A stretch of 64,000 nucleotides of DNA from Flavobacterium sp. 270 (GTDB taxonomy: Bacteria; Bacteroidota; Bacteroidia; Flavobacteriales; Flavobacteriaceae): assembly GCF_004368785.1 (NCBI RefSeq), contig NZ_SODM01000005.1:372001-436000 (forward strand). The letters are read 5' to 3'. The stretch's first letter is position 1, and each line of letters starts with the position of its first letter. The position numbers and the translations under genes were made by a program. Shown here piece after piece: positions 42,224 to 50,961 of this stretch. The notes below the pieces were generated by a model. That model worked only from the letters and a program-made list of their open reading frames with translations, made no database searches and was not told the DNA's origin.

Positions 42224-43519
42224 CTACTTTAAAATCCCCGCTTTATAAGTTGCAATCGCACGATCTCTGGCAAAAGCATGATCTACCATTGGTTCATTAT
42301 AACCTAAATCAAATTCGGGAATCCATTTGCGAATGTAGATTCCTTTTTCGTCAAATTTCTTTTGCTGAATTTCGGGATTAAAAACCCTAAAATACGGCGC
42401 GGCATCGCAGCCTGTTCCTGCAGCCCACTGCCAGTTGCCAACGTTGGATGCTAATTCAAAATCTAATAATTTTTCGGCAAAATAAGCTTCGCCCCATTGC
42501 CAGTTTATGAGTAAATGTTTGCATAAAAAACTTGCAACAACCATTCGCACACGATTGTGCATATAACCGGTTTCATTAAGCTGACGCATTCCGGCATCGA
42601 CCATTGGGTAGCCGGTTGTTCCAGAACACCAGCGTTTAAAATCGTCTTCGTTATTACGCCATTGAATGCCATCATAAGCCGATTTAAAATTATGATTGAC
42701 ACAGTTCGGGAAACTAAAAAGAATCTGAATAAAAAATTCTCTCCAGATTAATTCGCTTAAAAAAGTCTGGTTTTTATGATTGGCCCAATTTACTAATTTT
42801 CTTATGCTCACGGTTCCAAAACGCAAATGCGGCGAAAGGTAAGAAGTACCGTCTATAGCTGGAAAATCACGTATGTCTTTATAATTGGCAATTTGAGATA
42901 AATTGTGGGGAAGTACTTTTATGGCACTTCTCTCAAAACCAATTGCAGCTAATTGCGGGAACTGAAATTCGGTTTTGGTAAAATTAGAAAACAAAGGTTT
43001 TGTGTCGTATTCCGGAGCTTGTCCTGAAAGATGGTATTTTTCGAGCCATTTGTTTTTATAGGGTGTATAAACGGTATATGGAAGTCCGTCGGCTTTTGTG
43101 ATTTCTTTTTCTTCGAAAATTACGTGGTCTTTAAAGAATGAAACTTCGGTATTATTTTCTTTTAATAAAGCCGAAATTTCCTGATCGCGTTTTATGGCGT
43201 AAGGTTCGTAATCTTTATTGAAGAAAACGCTTTGAACGTCAAATTCTTCAACAAGTGATTTCCAGACTTCTTTTGTTTTTCCTTTTTTAATTAGAATGGA
43301 GGAGTTGCTTTTGTTTAATTCGGCATTTATTTTTTCGAGTGAGTCATATATAAAGGTAACTCTGGCGTCATTTTTTGGAAGATTGTCCAAAATATCGTCA
43401 TCAAAAATAAATAACGGAATTATAGGGAAATCAGATTGCAGGGCATTAAACAATCCGAAATTATCATCTAAACGCAAATCGCGTCTGAACCAGAAAAAAG
43501 AAATCTTTTGTTTTGTCAT
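42224..43519 (-). CDS. phr: deoxyribodipyrimidine photolyase (cryptochrome/photolyase family)
   Basis: 431 residues starting MTKQKISFFWFRRDLRLDDN, the antenna-domain signature. The FAD-binding half carries LIWREFFIQILFSFPN, GTTGYPMVDAGMRQLNETGY, MHNRVRMVVASFLCKHLLI and FELASNVGNWQWAAGTGCDA with the conserved Trp and Asn. It uses light to split pyrimidine dimers. Photolyase beside crt genes and a LitR/CarH-like regulator is a recurring light-response arrangement. The gene is on the same strand as crtI-crtB-crtZ and may share their regulation. Confidence 0.93.
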   Translation of the reverse strand: MTKQKISFFWFRRDLRLDDNFGLFNALQSDFPIIPLFIFDDDILDNLPKNDARVTFIYDSLEKINAELNKSNSSILIKKGKTKEVWKSLVEEFDVQSVFFNKDYEPYAIKRDQEISALLKENNTEVSFFKDHVIFEEKEITKADGLPYTVYTPYKNKWLEKYHLSGQAPEYDTKPLFSNFTKTEFQFPQLAAIGFERSAIKVLPHNLSQIANYKDIRDFPAIDGTSYLSPHLRFGTVSIRKLVNWANHKNQTFLSELIWREFFIQILFSFPNCVNHNFKSAYDGIQWRNNEDDFKRWCSGTTGYPMVDAGMRQLNETGYMHNRVRMVVASFLCKHLLINWQWGEAYFAEKLLDFELASNVGNWQWAAGTGCDAAPYFRVFNPEIQQKKFDEKGIYIRKWIPEFDLGYNEPMVDHAFARDRAIATYKAGILK

Positions 43520-43535
43520 TGTTGAGAGGTTTGCT

Positions 43536-43672
43536 TAATGTTTTTGCCACAGATTACAAGGATTGAAAGGATTTTTTTTTTGCCACGAATTACACTAATT
43601 TCACGAATCAATTTACACTTATAAATTAGTGCAATTCGTGTAATTTGTGGCAAACAAATCTGTTGCAAAAAC
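43536..43672. repeat. GCCACGAATTACAC-type inverted repeat
   Basis: TTTGCCACGAATTACACTAA on the left and its near reverse complement ending GTGTAATTTGTGGCAAA on the right enclose a shorter inner pair (AATTAGTGCAATTCGTG). It fills the gap between phr and the SRPBCC gene and belongs to the family tandemly repeated at 44183-44577. Confidence 0.8.
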
Positions 43673-44137
43673 TTAAACAGTTTTATTAAATAGTTCTTCG
43701 ATTTTGTTGCGTCGGTAATCAAAGATTGCTTTCAGTTTATTTTCGACAACTAATTTATTCATAATACGTCCTAAAAAACCAAAAGGCAAAGCGTAGTGAA
43801 CAATATCAGTCATTTTTACACCAGTTTCTGTAGTTTCAAAAAAATGCTTGTGGTGCCATAATTTGTAGGGACCAAAAAGCTGAATATCGATAAAATAATC
43901 ATTTTCTTTTGCAACTGTAATTTCGGTTACCCATGAAACTTTAATTCCCAAAAGAGGTTTTAGGGTATAAGTAATAATTTGTCCGGGATACATTCGTTTT
44001 CCGTCGAAATCCTGAATTTCAAAACTCATATTGTCTAACGTTATTGTTTGAAGGTTTTTCGGACTGGAGAAAAAATCCCAACATTCTTCGATGCTGGTGT
44101 TTACGTGTTGTACGGTTTCTATTTTATATACTTTCAT
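43673..44137 (-). CDS. SRPBCC-family (START-like) protein
   Basis: 154 residues with HVNTSIEECWDFFSSPKNLQ near the N-terminus, YTLKPLLGIKVSWVTEITVA in the middle and DIVHYALPFGFLGRIMNKLV followed by RRNKIEELF at the end. This is the ligand-binding helix-grip fold of the SRPBCC superfamily, often found beside photolyase and carotenoid genes. The ligand is unknown; a hydrophobic pigment precursor would fit the location, as inference only. Confidence 0.85.
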   Translation of the reverse strand: MKVYKIETVQHVNTSIEECWDFFSSPKNLQTITLDNMSFEIQDFDGKRMYPGQIITYTLKPLLGIKVSWVTEITVAKENDYFIDIQLFGPYKLWHHKHFFETTETGVKMTDIVHYALPFGFLGRIMNKLVVENKLKAIFDYRRNKIEELFNKTV

Positions 44138-44182
44138 AATGATTTAAATTCCAATTATTTAAATTTCAAATTCCAAATGTAT

Positions 44183-44577
44183 TTTTGCCACGAATTGCAC
44201 GGATTACACCAATTTTTAAATCTGCTCAATCTGCCAGATCTGCGTGAAACTTTTTTGCCACGAATTGCACGAATTACACCAATTTTTAAATCTGCTAAAA
44301 TCTGTTTGTCAGTGTAAAATTTCTTGTCACGAATTTTATCAATTTAAATCTGCTCAATCTGCTAGATCTGCGTGAAACTTTTTTTGCCACGAATTGCATA
44401 AATTACACCATTTTTAAATCTGCTAAAATTTGTTTGTCAGTGTAAAATTTCTTGTCACGAATTACACCAATTTAAATCTGCTCAATCTGCCAGATCTGCG
44501 TGAAACTTTTTTGCCACGAATTGCACCAATTACACTAATTTAAATCTGCTAAATCAATCAAATCTGCGGGAAACACG
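44183..44577. repeat. tandem array of about six alternating 55-70-bp units
   Basis: Units begin (TT)GCCACGAATTGCAC or CTTGTCACGAATT and alternate between endings CTCAATCTGCCAGATCTGCG and TAAAATCTGTTTGTCAGTG, so the true period is about 130 bases. It occupies the 452-base gap between the SRPBCC gene and crtZ and contains no gene. Confidence 0.85.
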
Positions 44578-44589
44578 GCATAATTTATT

Positions 44590-45030
44590 TTACATTTTAT
44601 AGTATTTAAAAGGGACAAATAACATTCCGAAACATTCTCCGTGTTCTTTGCCAAGATGTTTATGATGCATTTTATGCGCTTTTCTTAATCCGATGAGGTA
44701 TTTGTTTTTGGTGTTTTTGAACCATTTAAAACGCTGGTGAATTAAAACATCATGAATTAAAAAATAGCAAATGCCATAAAGTGTAACGCCACAAGCGATA
44801 AAAAATAAATAATTGAATCCGCCTTGTACTCCAAAATAAAAAAGAATGATACTTGGCGTAGCAAATATGACAAAGAAAATGTCGTTGCGCTCAAAAGTAT
44901 GTTCGTATTTTGGCTTGTGATGATCTGCGTGAAAATACCACATTAATCCATGCATAATGTATTTATGTGTTAACCAGGTTACACATTCCATGAAGAGGAA
45001 AACACTGAGAAAGATTAAAAAAGAAATCAT
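44590..45030 (-). CDS. crtZ: beta-carotene hydroxylase (fatty-acid-hydroxylase superfamily)
   Basis: 146 residues with the di-iron His clusters of CrtZ: HKYIMH (22-27), HADHH (34-38), HDVLIH (93-98) and HKMHH (119-123), set among membrane helices. It hydroxylates beta-ionone rings, turning beta-carotene into zeaxanthin. Small size is typical for CrtZ. It follows crtB by 60 bases with no own promoter consensus in the gap. No lycopene cyclase or crtE is present in the window. Confidence 0.92.
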   Translation of the reverse strand: MISFLIFLSVFLFMECVTWLTHKYIMHGLMWYFHADHHKPKYEHTFERNDIFFVIFATPSIILFYFGVQGGFNYLFFIACGVTLYGICYFLIHDVLIHQRFKWFKNTKNKYLIGLRKAHKMHHKHLGKEHGECFGMLFVPFKYYKM

Positions 45031-45090
45031 TTTTATGTTTTATATATTAAAAGTATAATTTAAATTATTTCGGCTGAATGGCTTAAAATA

Positions 45091-45930
45091 TTAGACCAAC
45101 TTCAGCTTATAAGTAACAAAACTTTGCGCTAAAAGCCCGGCTTTGGTATAATTAGAAACCCGAATTCTTGAGTTTCCGATTTCATGATATGGTGTGTTTT
45201 TTAGTTTTTGAAGCAGTTTTTTATAATAGATATATGCGGTGTAAACACCAAATTTGGCTTCAAGCGGTAATTTGATAATGCCTTGAAGCGCGATTCTAAA
45301 ATCTTCTTCGATTTCTTTTATAATCGTATTTTTTGCATTTTCATCGAAAGATTTTAAATCTACGCCTGGAAAATAATTTCGGTTTAAAACCAAATTATCA
45401 TCTTTTAAATCTCTTAAGAAATTTACTTTCTGAAAAGCAGATCCTAAATGCATGGCTTCTTCTTTAAGTTGTTCGTATTTGTGGTCTTTTCCGGCAACAA
45501 ATACTTTAAGACACATTAAGCCGACAACATCTGCAGAGCCGTAAATGTAATCTTCGTATTCGGTTTGTGTATTGTAAGTTGATTTTACAAGATCGAGTTT
45601 CATGCTTTTTAGAAAAGCCTGAATGAGATCATCTGTAATGTTGTATTGCTTTACGGTATGCTGGAAAGAATTTAAAATCGGATTTAGGCTGATTCCCATT
45701 TCCATTGCTTTGTAATATTCTTTTTCGAAATCGTTGATAAGGTATTCTTTGTCGTAATCGTGAAAAGAATCGACAATTTCATCAGCAAAACGAACAAATC
45801 CGTAGATGCTGTAAATGCCTTCTCTAATGCTTGGTGAAAGCATGTTTACGGCAAGCGAGAACGAAGTGCTGTAGTTTTTGGTAATCAATTTACTGCACTT
45901 GAAAGAAACGGTGTCAAATAGTGATTTCAT
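45091..45930 (-). CDS. crtB: phytoene synthase
   Basis: 279 residues. The Asp-rich substrate motifs are present: FADEIVDSFHDY (first, DEIVD at 50-54) and NFLRDLKDDNLVLNRNYFPG (second, near 190). Other blocks are YSTSFSLAVNMLSPSIREGI and YIYGSADVVGLMCLKVF. It joins two geranylgeranyl diphosphates to phytoene. Its start overlaps the crtI end by 17 bases, so the two are translationally coupled. Confidence 0.95.
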   Translation of the reverse strand: MKSLFDTVSFKCSKLITKNYSTSFSLAVNMLSPSIREGIYSIYGFVRFADEIVDSFHDYDKEYLINDFEKEYYKAMEMGISLNPILNSFQHTVKQYNITDDLIQAFLKSMKLDLVKSTYNTQTEYEDYIYGSADVVGLMCLKVFVAGKDHKYEQLKEEAMHLGSAFQKVNFLRDLKDDNLVLNRNYFPGVDLKSFDENAKNTIIKEIEEDFRIALQGIIKLPLEAKFGVYTAYIYYKKLLQKLKNTPYHEIGNSRIRVSNYTKAGLLAQSFVTYKLKLV

Positions 45931-47401
45931 CTTTTTTCGATCTAATGGATTTTTGAATTAACTCGGCGGCTAGTTTTCCAGAAATTAAAGCGGGAGGAAC
46001 GCCCGGGCCAGGAACGGTCAGCTGTCCCGTAAAATATAAATTACGAACTTTAGGACTTTTTAGTTTTGGCCTTAAAAATGCGGTCTGAAGCAGTGTATTT
46101 GCCATTCCGTACGCATTTCCTTTATAGGCATTGTAATCTGTTATAAAGTCGTTTTTGCAATACGATTTCTTAAAGATAATGTTTTGTTTTACTTCTTGCT
46201 GTGTAAGTTTTTCAAAACGTGTTATTATTTTTTCAAAATATTCTTCCCGAAGTGCTGCTGTATCTGTGATTCCGGGTGCAAGGGGAATTAAGAAAAAACC
46301 ACTTTCCATACCTTCCGGAGCGGCAGATAAATCTGTTTTTGATGGAAAATTGGCATAGAATAATGGTGACTCCGGCCATTTTGGATTATCGTAAATAGCA
46401 GCGGCGTGCTCCTTAAAATCAGCATCAAAAAATAAAGCATGATGCGAGATATTGGCTATCTTTTTATTAAAACCTATAAAAAACAGGAGTGAAGAAGGGG
46501 CAAAAACCCTGCTTTTCCAATATTCTTCGGAGTATTTTCGGTCTTCTTTATTTAATAAAGTTTCTGTATGATGATAATCGGCACCGCTTAAAATAATATC
46601 GGCTTTGATAAATTGATCCTTAATCGTAATTCCGACAGCGGTTTTGTTTTCGACAACTATTTTGTCTATTGGGGAATTGGTTTTTATAGTAACTCCCAAT
46701 TCGAGAGCGAGTTTTTCAATTCCTTTAATGACATCAAACATTCCTGTTTTCGGATGCCAGGTTCCTAAGCCAAAATCGGCATAATTCATAAAATTATAAA
46801 ACGATGGTGTTTTATCGGGTTTTGCACCCAGAAATAAAACGGGAAATTCGAGAATCTGAATCAGTCTTTCGTCCTTGAAAACTTTTCTGATATCCCGGCT
46901 TACGGTACTGAAAAACTGATTTAGTTTTAAAGTTGTCTGTACTGTGATTAATTCGAGTGGAGAAATTCCCGGTCGATAAACCAAATCTTTGATGGCAATA
47001 TCATAATTGCTTTTTGCTTCATCGATAAATTTTTGAAGTTTTTGACCACTTCCCGTTTCTATGTTTTCAAAAGTGGTTTTTATTTCTTCTAAATTGTCGC
47101 AGATACTTATAAAATCTTCGACACCAAAATAAACCCTGTAAGCGGGATTTAGTTTGATAAGTTCATAATAATCGGATGTTTTTTTGTTGAAATCATTAAA
47201 AAAACGTTCAAAAACATCGGGCATCCAGTACCAGCTTGGCCCCATATCAAATGTAAAGCCTTCTTTTTTAAACTGTCTTGCCCTGCCGCCAATAGATTCG
47301 TTTTTTTCATAAACAGTTACGCTGTTTCCTTGTTGAGCCAGGTAACAGGCGGCGGCTAATGCAGAAAAGCCCGATCCGATTATTGCGATAGTTTTTTTCA
47401 T
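45914..47401 (-). CDS. crtI: phytoene desaturase
   Basis: 495 residues starting with the FAD-binding motif IAIIGSGFSALAAACYLAQQ (5-24), then ESIGGRARQFKKEGFTFDMG and a C-terminal LYFTGQLTVPGPGVPPALIS, the classic CrtI signature. It converts phytoene to lycopene. Its promoter has a TACATTTG element ending 8 bases before the ATG, so the mRNA is nearly leaderless, and a perfect palindrome covers the -7 element and start codon. It heads the crtI-crtB-crtZ operon, directly after the CarH-like gene. Confidence 0.96.
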   Translation of the reverse strand: MKKTIAIIGSGFSALAAACYLAQQGNSVTVYEKNESIGGRARQFKKEGFTFDMGPSWYWMPDVFERFFNDFNKKTSDYYELIKLNPAYRVYFGVEDFISICDNLEEIKTTFENIETGSGQKLQKFIDEAKSNYDIAIKDLVYRPGISPLELITVQTTLKLNQFFSTVSRDIRKVFKDERLIQILEFPVLFLGAKPDKTPSFYNFMNYADFGLGTWHPKTGMFDVIKGIEKLALELGVTIKTNSPIDKIVVENKTAVGITIKDQFIKADIILSGADYHHTETLLNKEDRKYSEEYWKSRVFAPSSLLFFIGFNKKIANISHHALFFDADFKEHAAAIYDNPKWPESPLFYANFPSKTDLSAAPEGMESGFFLIPLAPGITDTAALREEYFEKIITRFEKLTQQEVKQNIIFKKSYCKNDFITDYNAYKGNAYGMANTLLQTAFLRPKLKSPKVRNLYFTGQLTVPGPGVPPALISGKLAAELIQKSIRSKKDEITI

Positions 47402-47417
47402 TTGTTTAACAAATGTA
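47399..47417 (-). promoter_or_regulatory. crtI promoter -7 element with overlapping 17-bp palindromic operator candidate
   Basis: TACATTTG on the minus strand (47417-47410) matches the -7 consensus; no TTG lies at the usual spacing. CATTTGTTTAACAAATG (47399-47415) is a palindrome with perfect 8-bp arms and one central base, covering the -7 element, the predicted start point (about 47403) and the ATG. The carH promoter carries the related word TACATTTGTTTA. A repressor there would block transcription initiation. Confidence 0.65.
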
Positions 47418-47438
47418 CAAAAACTTTAAACAAAATAA

Positions 47439-48338
47439 TTATATACAGTTGATTGTTTCTTCCATGCAATCGTAAATCTTTACTCTTTCGGATAAGTTTT
47501 GTCTGTCGATATGTTCTACCATTTTGCCCATAAGCCAGATTTCATTGTTTTTTTGAAGCAGTTTGTTAGCCATCGATTTTACGTATTGATTAATTACACT
47601 TCTGTCAGGCTGAATCGTCATAAAAGAAACAAACGTAATATTTTCAAAATGCTTGGTTAAATCCTGCAGGTTTTCGATAGGCATACTTTCGCCTAAATAA
47701 ATTGTTTTGTATCCTTTAGATAATAATTCATATTGCAGATAAAGCAATCCAATCTGGTGAATCTCATTTAACGGAAGTGAAAGCACAAACACCCTATCGG
47801 TTATTGTTGGCTTTTTAATTTGAAGACTTTCGGTATAAATTAATATTTTTTGTTTGATCAAATGACTCATAAAGTGTTCATTTGCAGGAGTAATGGTTTC
47901 AGACTGCCATAATAATCCCAATTCTTTAAGAAGAGGCAGGAAGTGCTCTTTAAAAACTTCTTTAAATGTTTTTTCAGAAATCAGCCAGTCAAAAGTATTG
48001 AAGAACAATTCCTGGTCAAAATTCATCATTGCCATTTTGAAGGAAGTAATAGCATAATTCTGAGCATTTTTTCTGGAGATAATTTCGCGTACTAACTGCG
48101 GAATTTTTTCTTCAGAATAGGTAGCAATTTTAGAAATCTTATAACCGTATTCGTGAAGCAAGGTTATATTTAAAAGTTTCTGCAGGTTTTGAAGATTGTA
48201 AAGCCTGATATTAGTATCAGTACGCATTGGTTCAAGAATGTTGTATCTCTTTTCCCAGATACGTATTGTATGGGCTTTTATTCCGGATAAATTTTCAAGG
48301 TCTTTTATGCTAAAAACCGTTTTTATGTTGTTTACCAT
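47439..48338 (-). CDS. carH: CarH/LitR-type MerR-family regulator with B12-binding domain
   Basis: 299 residues. The N-terminal MerR helix-turn-helix is FSIKDLENLSGIKAHTIRIW (9-28), with EKRYNILEPMRTDTNIRLY. The four-helix cap has W144, E154 and H155 in WQSETITPANEH, exactly the Wx9EH motif of AdoCbl-binding photoreceptors. The Rossmann-like part has EIHQIG (192-197), matching E/DxHxxG, where H194 should be the lower cobalt ligand. In Thermus CarH the residue after the Trp is His132; here it is Gln145. It should repress crt genes in the dark. It lies just upstream of crtI, on the same strand. Confidence 0.85.
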   Translation of the reverse strand: MVNNIKTVFSIKDLENLSGIKAHTIRIWEKRYNILEPMRTDTNIRLYNLQNLQKLLNITLLHEYGYKISKIATYSEEKIPQLVREIISRKNAQNYAITSFKMAMMNFDQELFFNTFDWLISEKTFKEVFKEHFLPLLKELGLLWQSETITPANEHFMSHLIKQKILIYTESLQIKKPTITDRVFVLSLPLNEIHQIGLLYLQYELLSKGYKTIYLGESMPIENLQDLTKHFENITFVSFMTIQPDRSVINQYVKSMANKLLQKNNEIWLMGKMVEHIDRQNLSERVKIYDCMEETINCI

Positions 48339-48356
48339 TTTAGGGGATTAAGTAAA

Positions 48357-48388
48357 CAAATGTAAAATAAAATCTGAGATACTGCCAA
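48357..48388 (-). promoter_or_regulatory. carH promoter
   Basis: TACATTTG (48364-48357) on the minus strand matches TAnnTTTG, with a TTG 21 bases upstream (48388-48386). Predicted leader about 12 nt. The sequence continues TACATTTGTTTAC, similar to one side of the crtI palindrome, which suggests autoregulation. Confidence 0.65.
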
Positions 48389-48410
48389 AAAGCCTTTCTA
48401 AAATGACAAA

Positions 48411-49373
48411 TTAGTTAAAGTTTATAGGATTAATTTTATTTAGTTTGTCTAGATATAAGATTGTTTTAGAGTTATCCCTGCTTTTTTCGTACATGGTTTC
48501 GAATTTTGCTCCGTAAATAATTTCGTTAAAAGTATAAGAGGTTCTCGCTGCTACCGTATTACTAAACATATCGTCAAAAGTGGTAATGAAAACTAAAATT
48601 TCTCCATGTGTTTTTTTGAAATCCTCTGCTGTGAAATTATAAAAAGGACTTTCTTCTGTTATAGGATGTACTAAAGTCCAGCTTAGCGAAAGTGCATTGA
48701 TATGATCTAATTCTAATTCTAACGAATAAAATTTATTGGTCATTTCTCCGTCTTCTTCAATGCTCATTGCTAAAGTTATTTTTGCATTTGCATCTGTAAA
48801 ATTGGTATTTTTAAAAGGAACAAGACGTATCATTAAACCTTTGTTTTCTCCATAAGGCGAAATTAATGCATTGTCTGAAAATTTTATATAAGCAGTCGGT
48901 TTGCTAAATCTTCCAAAGAATAAACCCGTTGCAATAGCAAAACTTAATAAACCAATTAAAGCTTCTGCAGCAGACAAAGCGCTTGTTAAAAAACCTGTGG
49001 GACTAATGTGTCCGTATCCTACAGTAGTAAAAGTTTGCGCACTGAAAAAATAAGCCTGTCCAAATTGATTTAAAACGCTGCCAGTCGCGGCAACTCCATC
49101 CAGATGTTCTATTCCGATAGCGTGGTAGATAATGGCAAAAATAAAATTGATTATGATATAGAAAGCAAACAGGATAAACATAAATTTCCAGTTTGGCATA
49201 TTAATCATGGTATGGTACCAGCTAATGCGGTGCAGAAAATGCATACCTCTTTTTTCTACATTTGCAGTTCCGTCTTTGTTTACAAACCTTCCGCCGTAAC
49301 TGTTTGCATTAGTTCCGAAACCAGAATTTTTATCTGTTTTAGCTTTGTTGTATTCTCTTTTAAGAATTGACAT
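48411..49373 (-). CDS. inward-rectifier-type potassium channel (KirBac)
   Basis: 320 residues. An N-terminal cytoplasmic segment with GGRFVNKDG and RGMHFLHRISWYHTMINMP (slide helix), TM1 (about 63-84), pore loop with the K+ selectivity filter TTVGYGHISP (116-125), TM2 (about 128-154) and a C-terminal immunoglobulin-like cytoplasmic domain of about 165 residues (AYIKFSDNALISPYGENKGL, then MIRLVPFKN). This is the full KirBac layout. It lies next to carH, but its own regulation is not evident. Confidence 0.92.
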   Translation of the reverse strand: MSILKREYNKAKTDKNSGFGTNANSYGGRFVNKDGTANVEKRGMHFLHRISWYHTMINMPNWKFMFILFAFYIIINFIFAIIYHAIGIEHLDGVAATGSVLNQFGQAYFFSAQTFTTVGYGHISPTGFLTSALSAAEALIGLLSFAIATGLFFGRFSKPTAYIKFSDNALISPYGENKGLMIRLVPFKNTNFTDANAKITLAMSIEEDGEMTNKFYSLELELDHINALSLSWTLVHPITEESPFYNFTAEDFKKTHGEILVFITTFDDMFSNTVAARTSYTFNEIIYGAKFETMYEKSRDNSKTILYLDKLNKINPINFN

Positions 49374-49435
49374 TTATCTTTGTTTTGCAGCAAATGTAAG
49401 GATAACTTTTTATGAAATTAACGTGATTATAAAAT

Positions 49436-49473
49436 GAAAAAGCAATCTGCAGCATGGATTTCTGCAGATTGCT
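49436..49473 (-). terminator. terminator after the TPR gene
   Basis: AGCAATCTGCAG and CTGCAGATTGCT form a 12-bp stem; on the minus strand a T run follows. It lies 32 bases past the TPR gene's stop. Confidence 0.8.
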
Positions 49474-49504
49474 TAGTGTGATATTGAAAAATATTTTTTG
49501 AATA

Positions 49505-50005
49505 TTATCTACAAAATGTAGCTTTGTTTTTTATGGCGCTCTGGCTTCCTAATTCTATAGCTTTAGAAAAGTCTTTGCAGGAATTCTTTTTATCGCCAAT
49601 TTTATTATAAGCCAAACCTCTAAGATTGTAAGCGATATAATCTTTAGGATTTAAACCAAGAGAAGAAGTACAGTCTTCTATAGTTCCCTGATAGTTTAAT
49701 AATTTGTAGTTTACATTTGCTCTTCCGGTAAAAGCATCTGCATTCATGCTGTCCAATTCGATTGTTTTGCTAAAATCGGCCAAAGCTCCTTTTAGGTCGT
49801 TTAGTTTGAGTTTTGCTACGCCTCGGTTTTGGTAAGCCTCGACAAATTTTGAATTCATGCTGATCGCTTTGGTGTAATCTGCAATGGCACCTTTTGTGTT
49901 TCCTGCTTCGGCTTTTTTCATGGCTTTGTCAAAATATCCGGTTGCAGATTGTGCAAAACCCGAGAACGTTATCATAATAAATGATAGCAATAATAAGTGT
50001 TTCAT
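49505..50005 (-). CDS. secreted tetratricopeptide-repeat protein
   Basis: 166 residues with a Sec signal (ITFSGFAQ). The body has four TPR units: YFDKAMKKAEAGNTKGAIAD, AYQNRGVAKLKLNDLKGALA, AFTGRANVNYKLLNYQGTIE and AYNLRGLAYNKIGDKKNSCK, each with the usual A/G-x-A/Y pattern. It is probably a periplasmic scaffold protein. The partner is unknown. Confidence 0.88.
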   Translation of the reverse strand: MKHLLLLSFIMITFSGFAQSATGYFDKAMKKAEAGNTKGAIADYTKAISMNSKFVEAYQNRGVAKLKLNDLKGALADFSKTIELDSMNADAFTGRANVNYKLLNYQGTIEDCTSSLGLNPKDYIAYNLRGLAYNKIGDKKNSCKDFSKAIELGSQSAIKNKATFCR

Positions 50006-50317
50006 AAAACTAATTTGGGATTAGTAGGTTAATTAATTGGAGACGAATTTAAGAAAGATTCTTTTGCAGCGGAAGTTCTTTTTTATAAATAGTTAAAATA
50101 ATTATTTTAATTTTCTAGATTATTAAGAATCTTTAATAGACATTATTTGAGGAAAAAAAACACTTCATTTTTTCTAATGCTGGATTAATAGACTTATTTA
50201 CAATTAATACAAGTTTTAATTTGTAATTGCGCCAAATGTCGTAAAAATGTCATGGTTTAGTCGTTAATAGATTGCGCTATTTAAAATAATTTTGGAATAA
50301 AATAAATTATAATTGAT
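50006..50317 (+). promoter_or_regulatory. intergenic region with -7 element TAATTTTG at 50287-50294
   Basis: 312 bases between the divergent TPR and HTH genes. TAATTTTG matches the -7 consensus and would give a leader of about 17 nt for the HTH gene; no well-spaced TTG is seen. Otherwise A/T-rich without an identifiable gene. Confidence 0.5.
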
Positions 50318-50890
50318 ATGAATTCTATAGGGGAAAAAATTAGTGAAACAAGAAAGTTAAAAGGGTTTACTCAAGAAGAACTTGCTGAGTTGTCAAAAGT
50401 GAATTTAAGAACAATTCAAAGAATAGAAAATAACAAAAATGAACCACGTGGAAAAACGTTGAGTCTGGTTTGTGATGTTCTTCAAATTAATAAAGAAGAT
50501 TTGCATGAATTAAATAAAATGTCTCAAAATAAAACAATTACATCTTTTATGATTGATGGATTTTTTTTAATTCTTTTAAATTTATTTTTAATGCTTACGA
50601 TTGGTTATCTCACTTTGCCTTCGGAAGCAAATTTAAATAGCAAAATTGGCGCATCTCTGTTGAGTTTTTTCATTCCGTTTTGTATTGTTTATTTCACGCA
50701 AAAAATAGGAGCTGTCGAGCGAATTTTAAAATTTGGAATTGGATTTATAGGATATTTGGTTTTGCTCGTATCTGTGCAAGGTTTTGCTGCTGGATGCCGT
50801 ATTGGGTTTAGGTCTTGGATATTTTTGTGTATATTGATATATTTTGGTGTTTTATTCTATGGGAAAATTTTTTTCAAGTCGGAGAAATAA
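50318..50890 (+). CDS. XRE-family HTH protein with membrane-spanning C-terminus
   Basis: 190 residues. The N-terminal 65 residues are an XRE helix-turn-helix (ISETRKLKGFTQEELAELSK, then VNLRTIQRIENNKNEPRGKT), and the remainder has four hydrophobic helices (FMIDGFFLILLNLFLMLTIG and others). Such membrane-anchored HTH proteins occur in Bacteroidota; ligand and targets are unknown. A strong terminator follows. Confidence 0.85.
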   Translation: MNSIGEKISETRKLKGFTQEELAELSKVNLRTIQRIENNKNEPRGKTLSLVCDVLQINKEDLHELNKMSQNKTITSFMIDGFFLILLNLFLMLTIGYLTLPSEANLNSKIGASLLSFFIPFCIVYFTQKIGAVERILKFGIGFIGYLVLLVSVQGFAAGCRIGFRSWIFLCILIYFGVLFYGKIFFKSEK

Positions 50891-50913
50891 ATCGGAAAGA
50901 AATTTTTCAGCCA

Positions 50914-50950
50914 TAAAAAAAGCCTGAGAATCTAAATTCTCAGGCTTTTT
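50914..50950 (+). terminator. bidirectional terminator
   Basis: AAAAAAGCCTGAGAAT and ATTCTCAGGCTTTTT arms. It lies between the HTH gene and the convergent tRNA cluster and can serve both. Confidence 0.9.
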
Positions 50951-50961
50951 GCTTTTTTAAG

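Noticed and set aside
44183..44577. Possible CRISPR array, because of regular repeats.
   Set aside because: Units lack unique spacers, alternate in two forms and vary in sequence; no cas genes are near.
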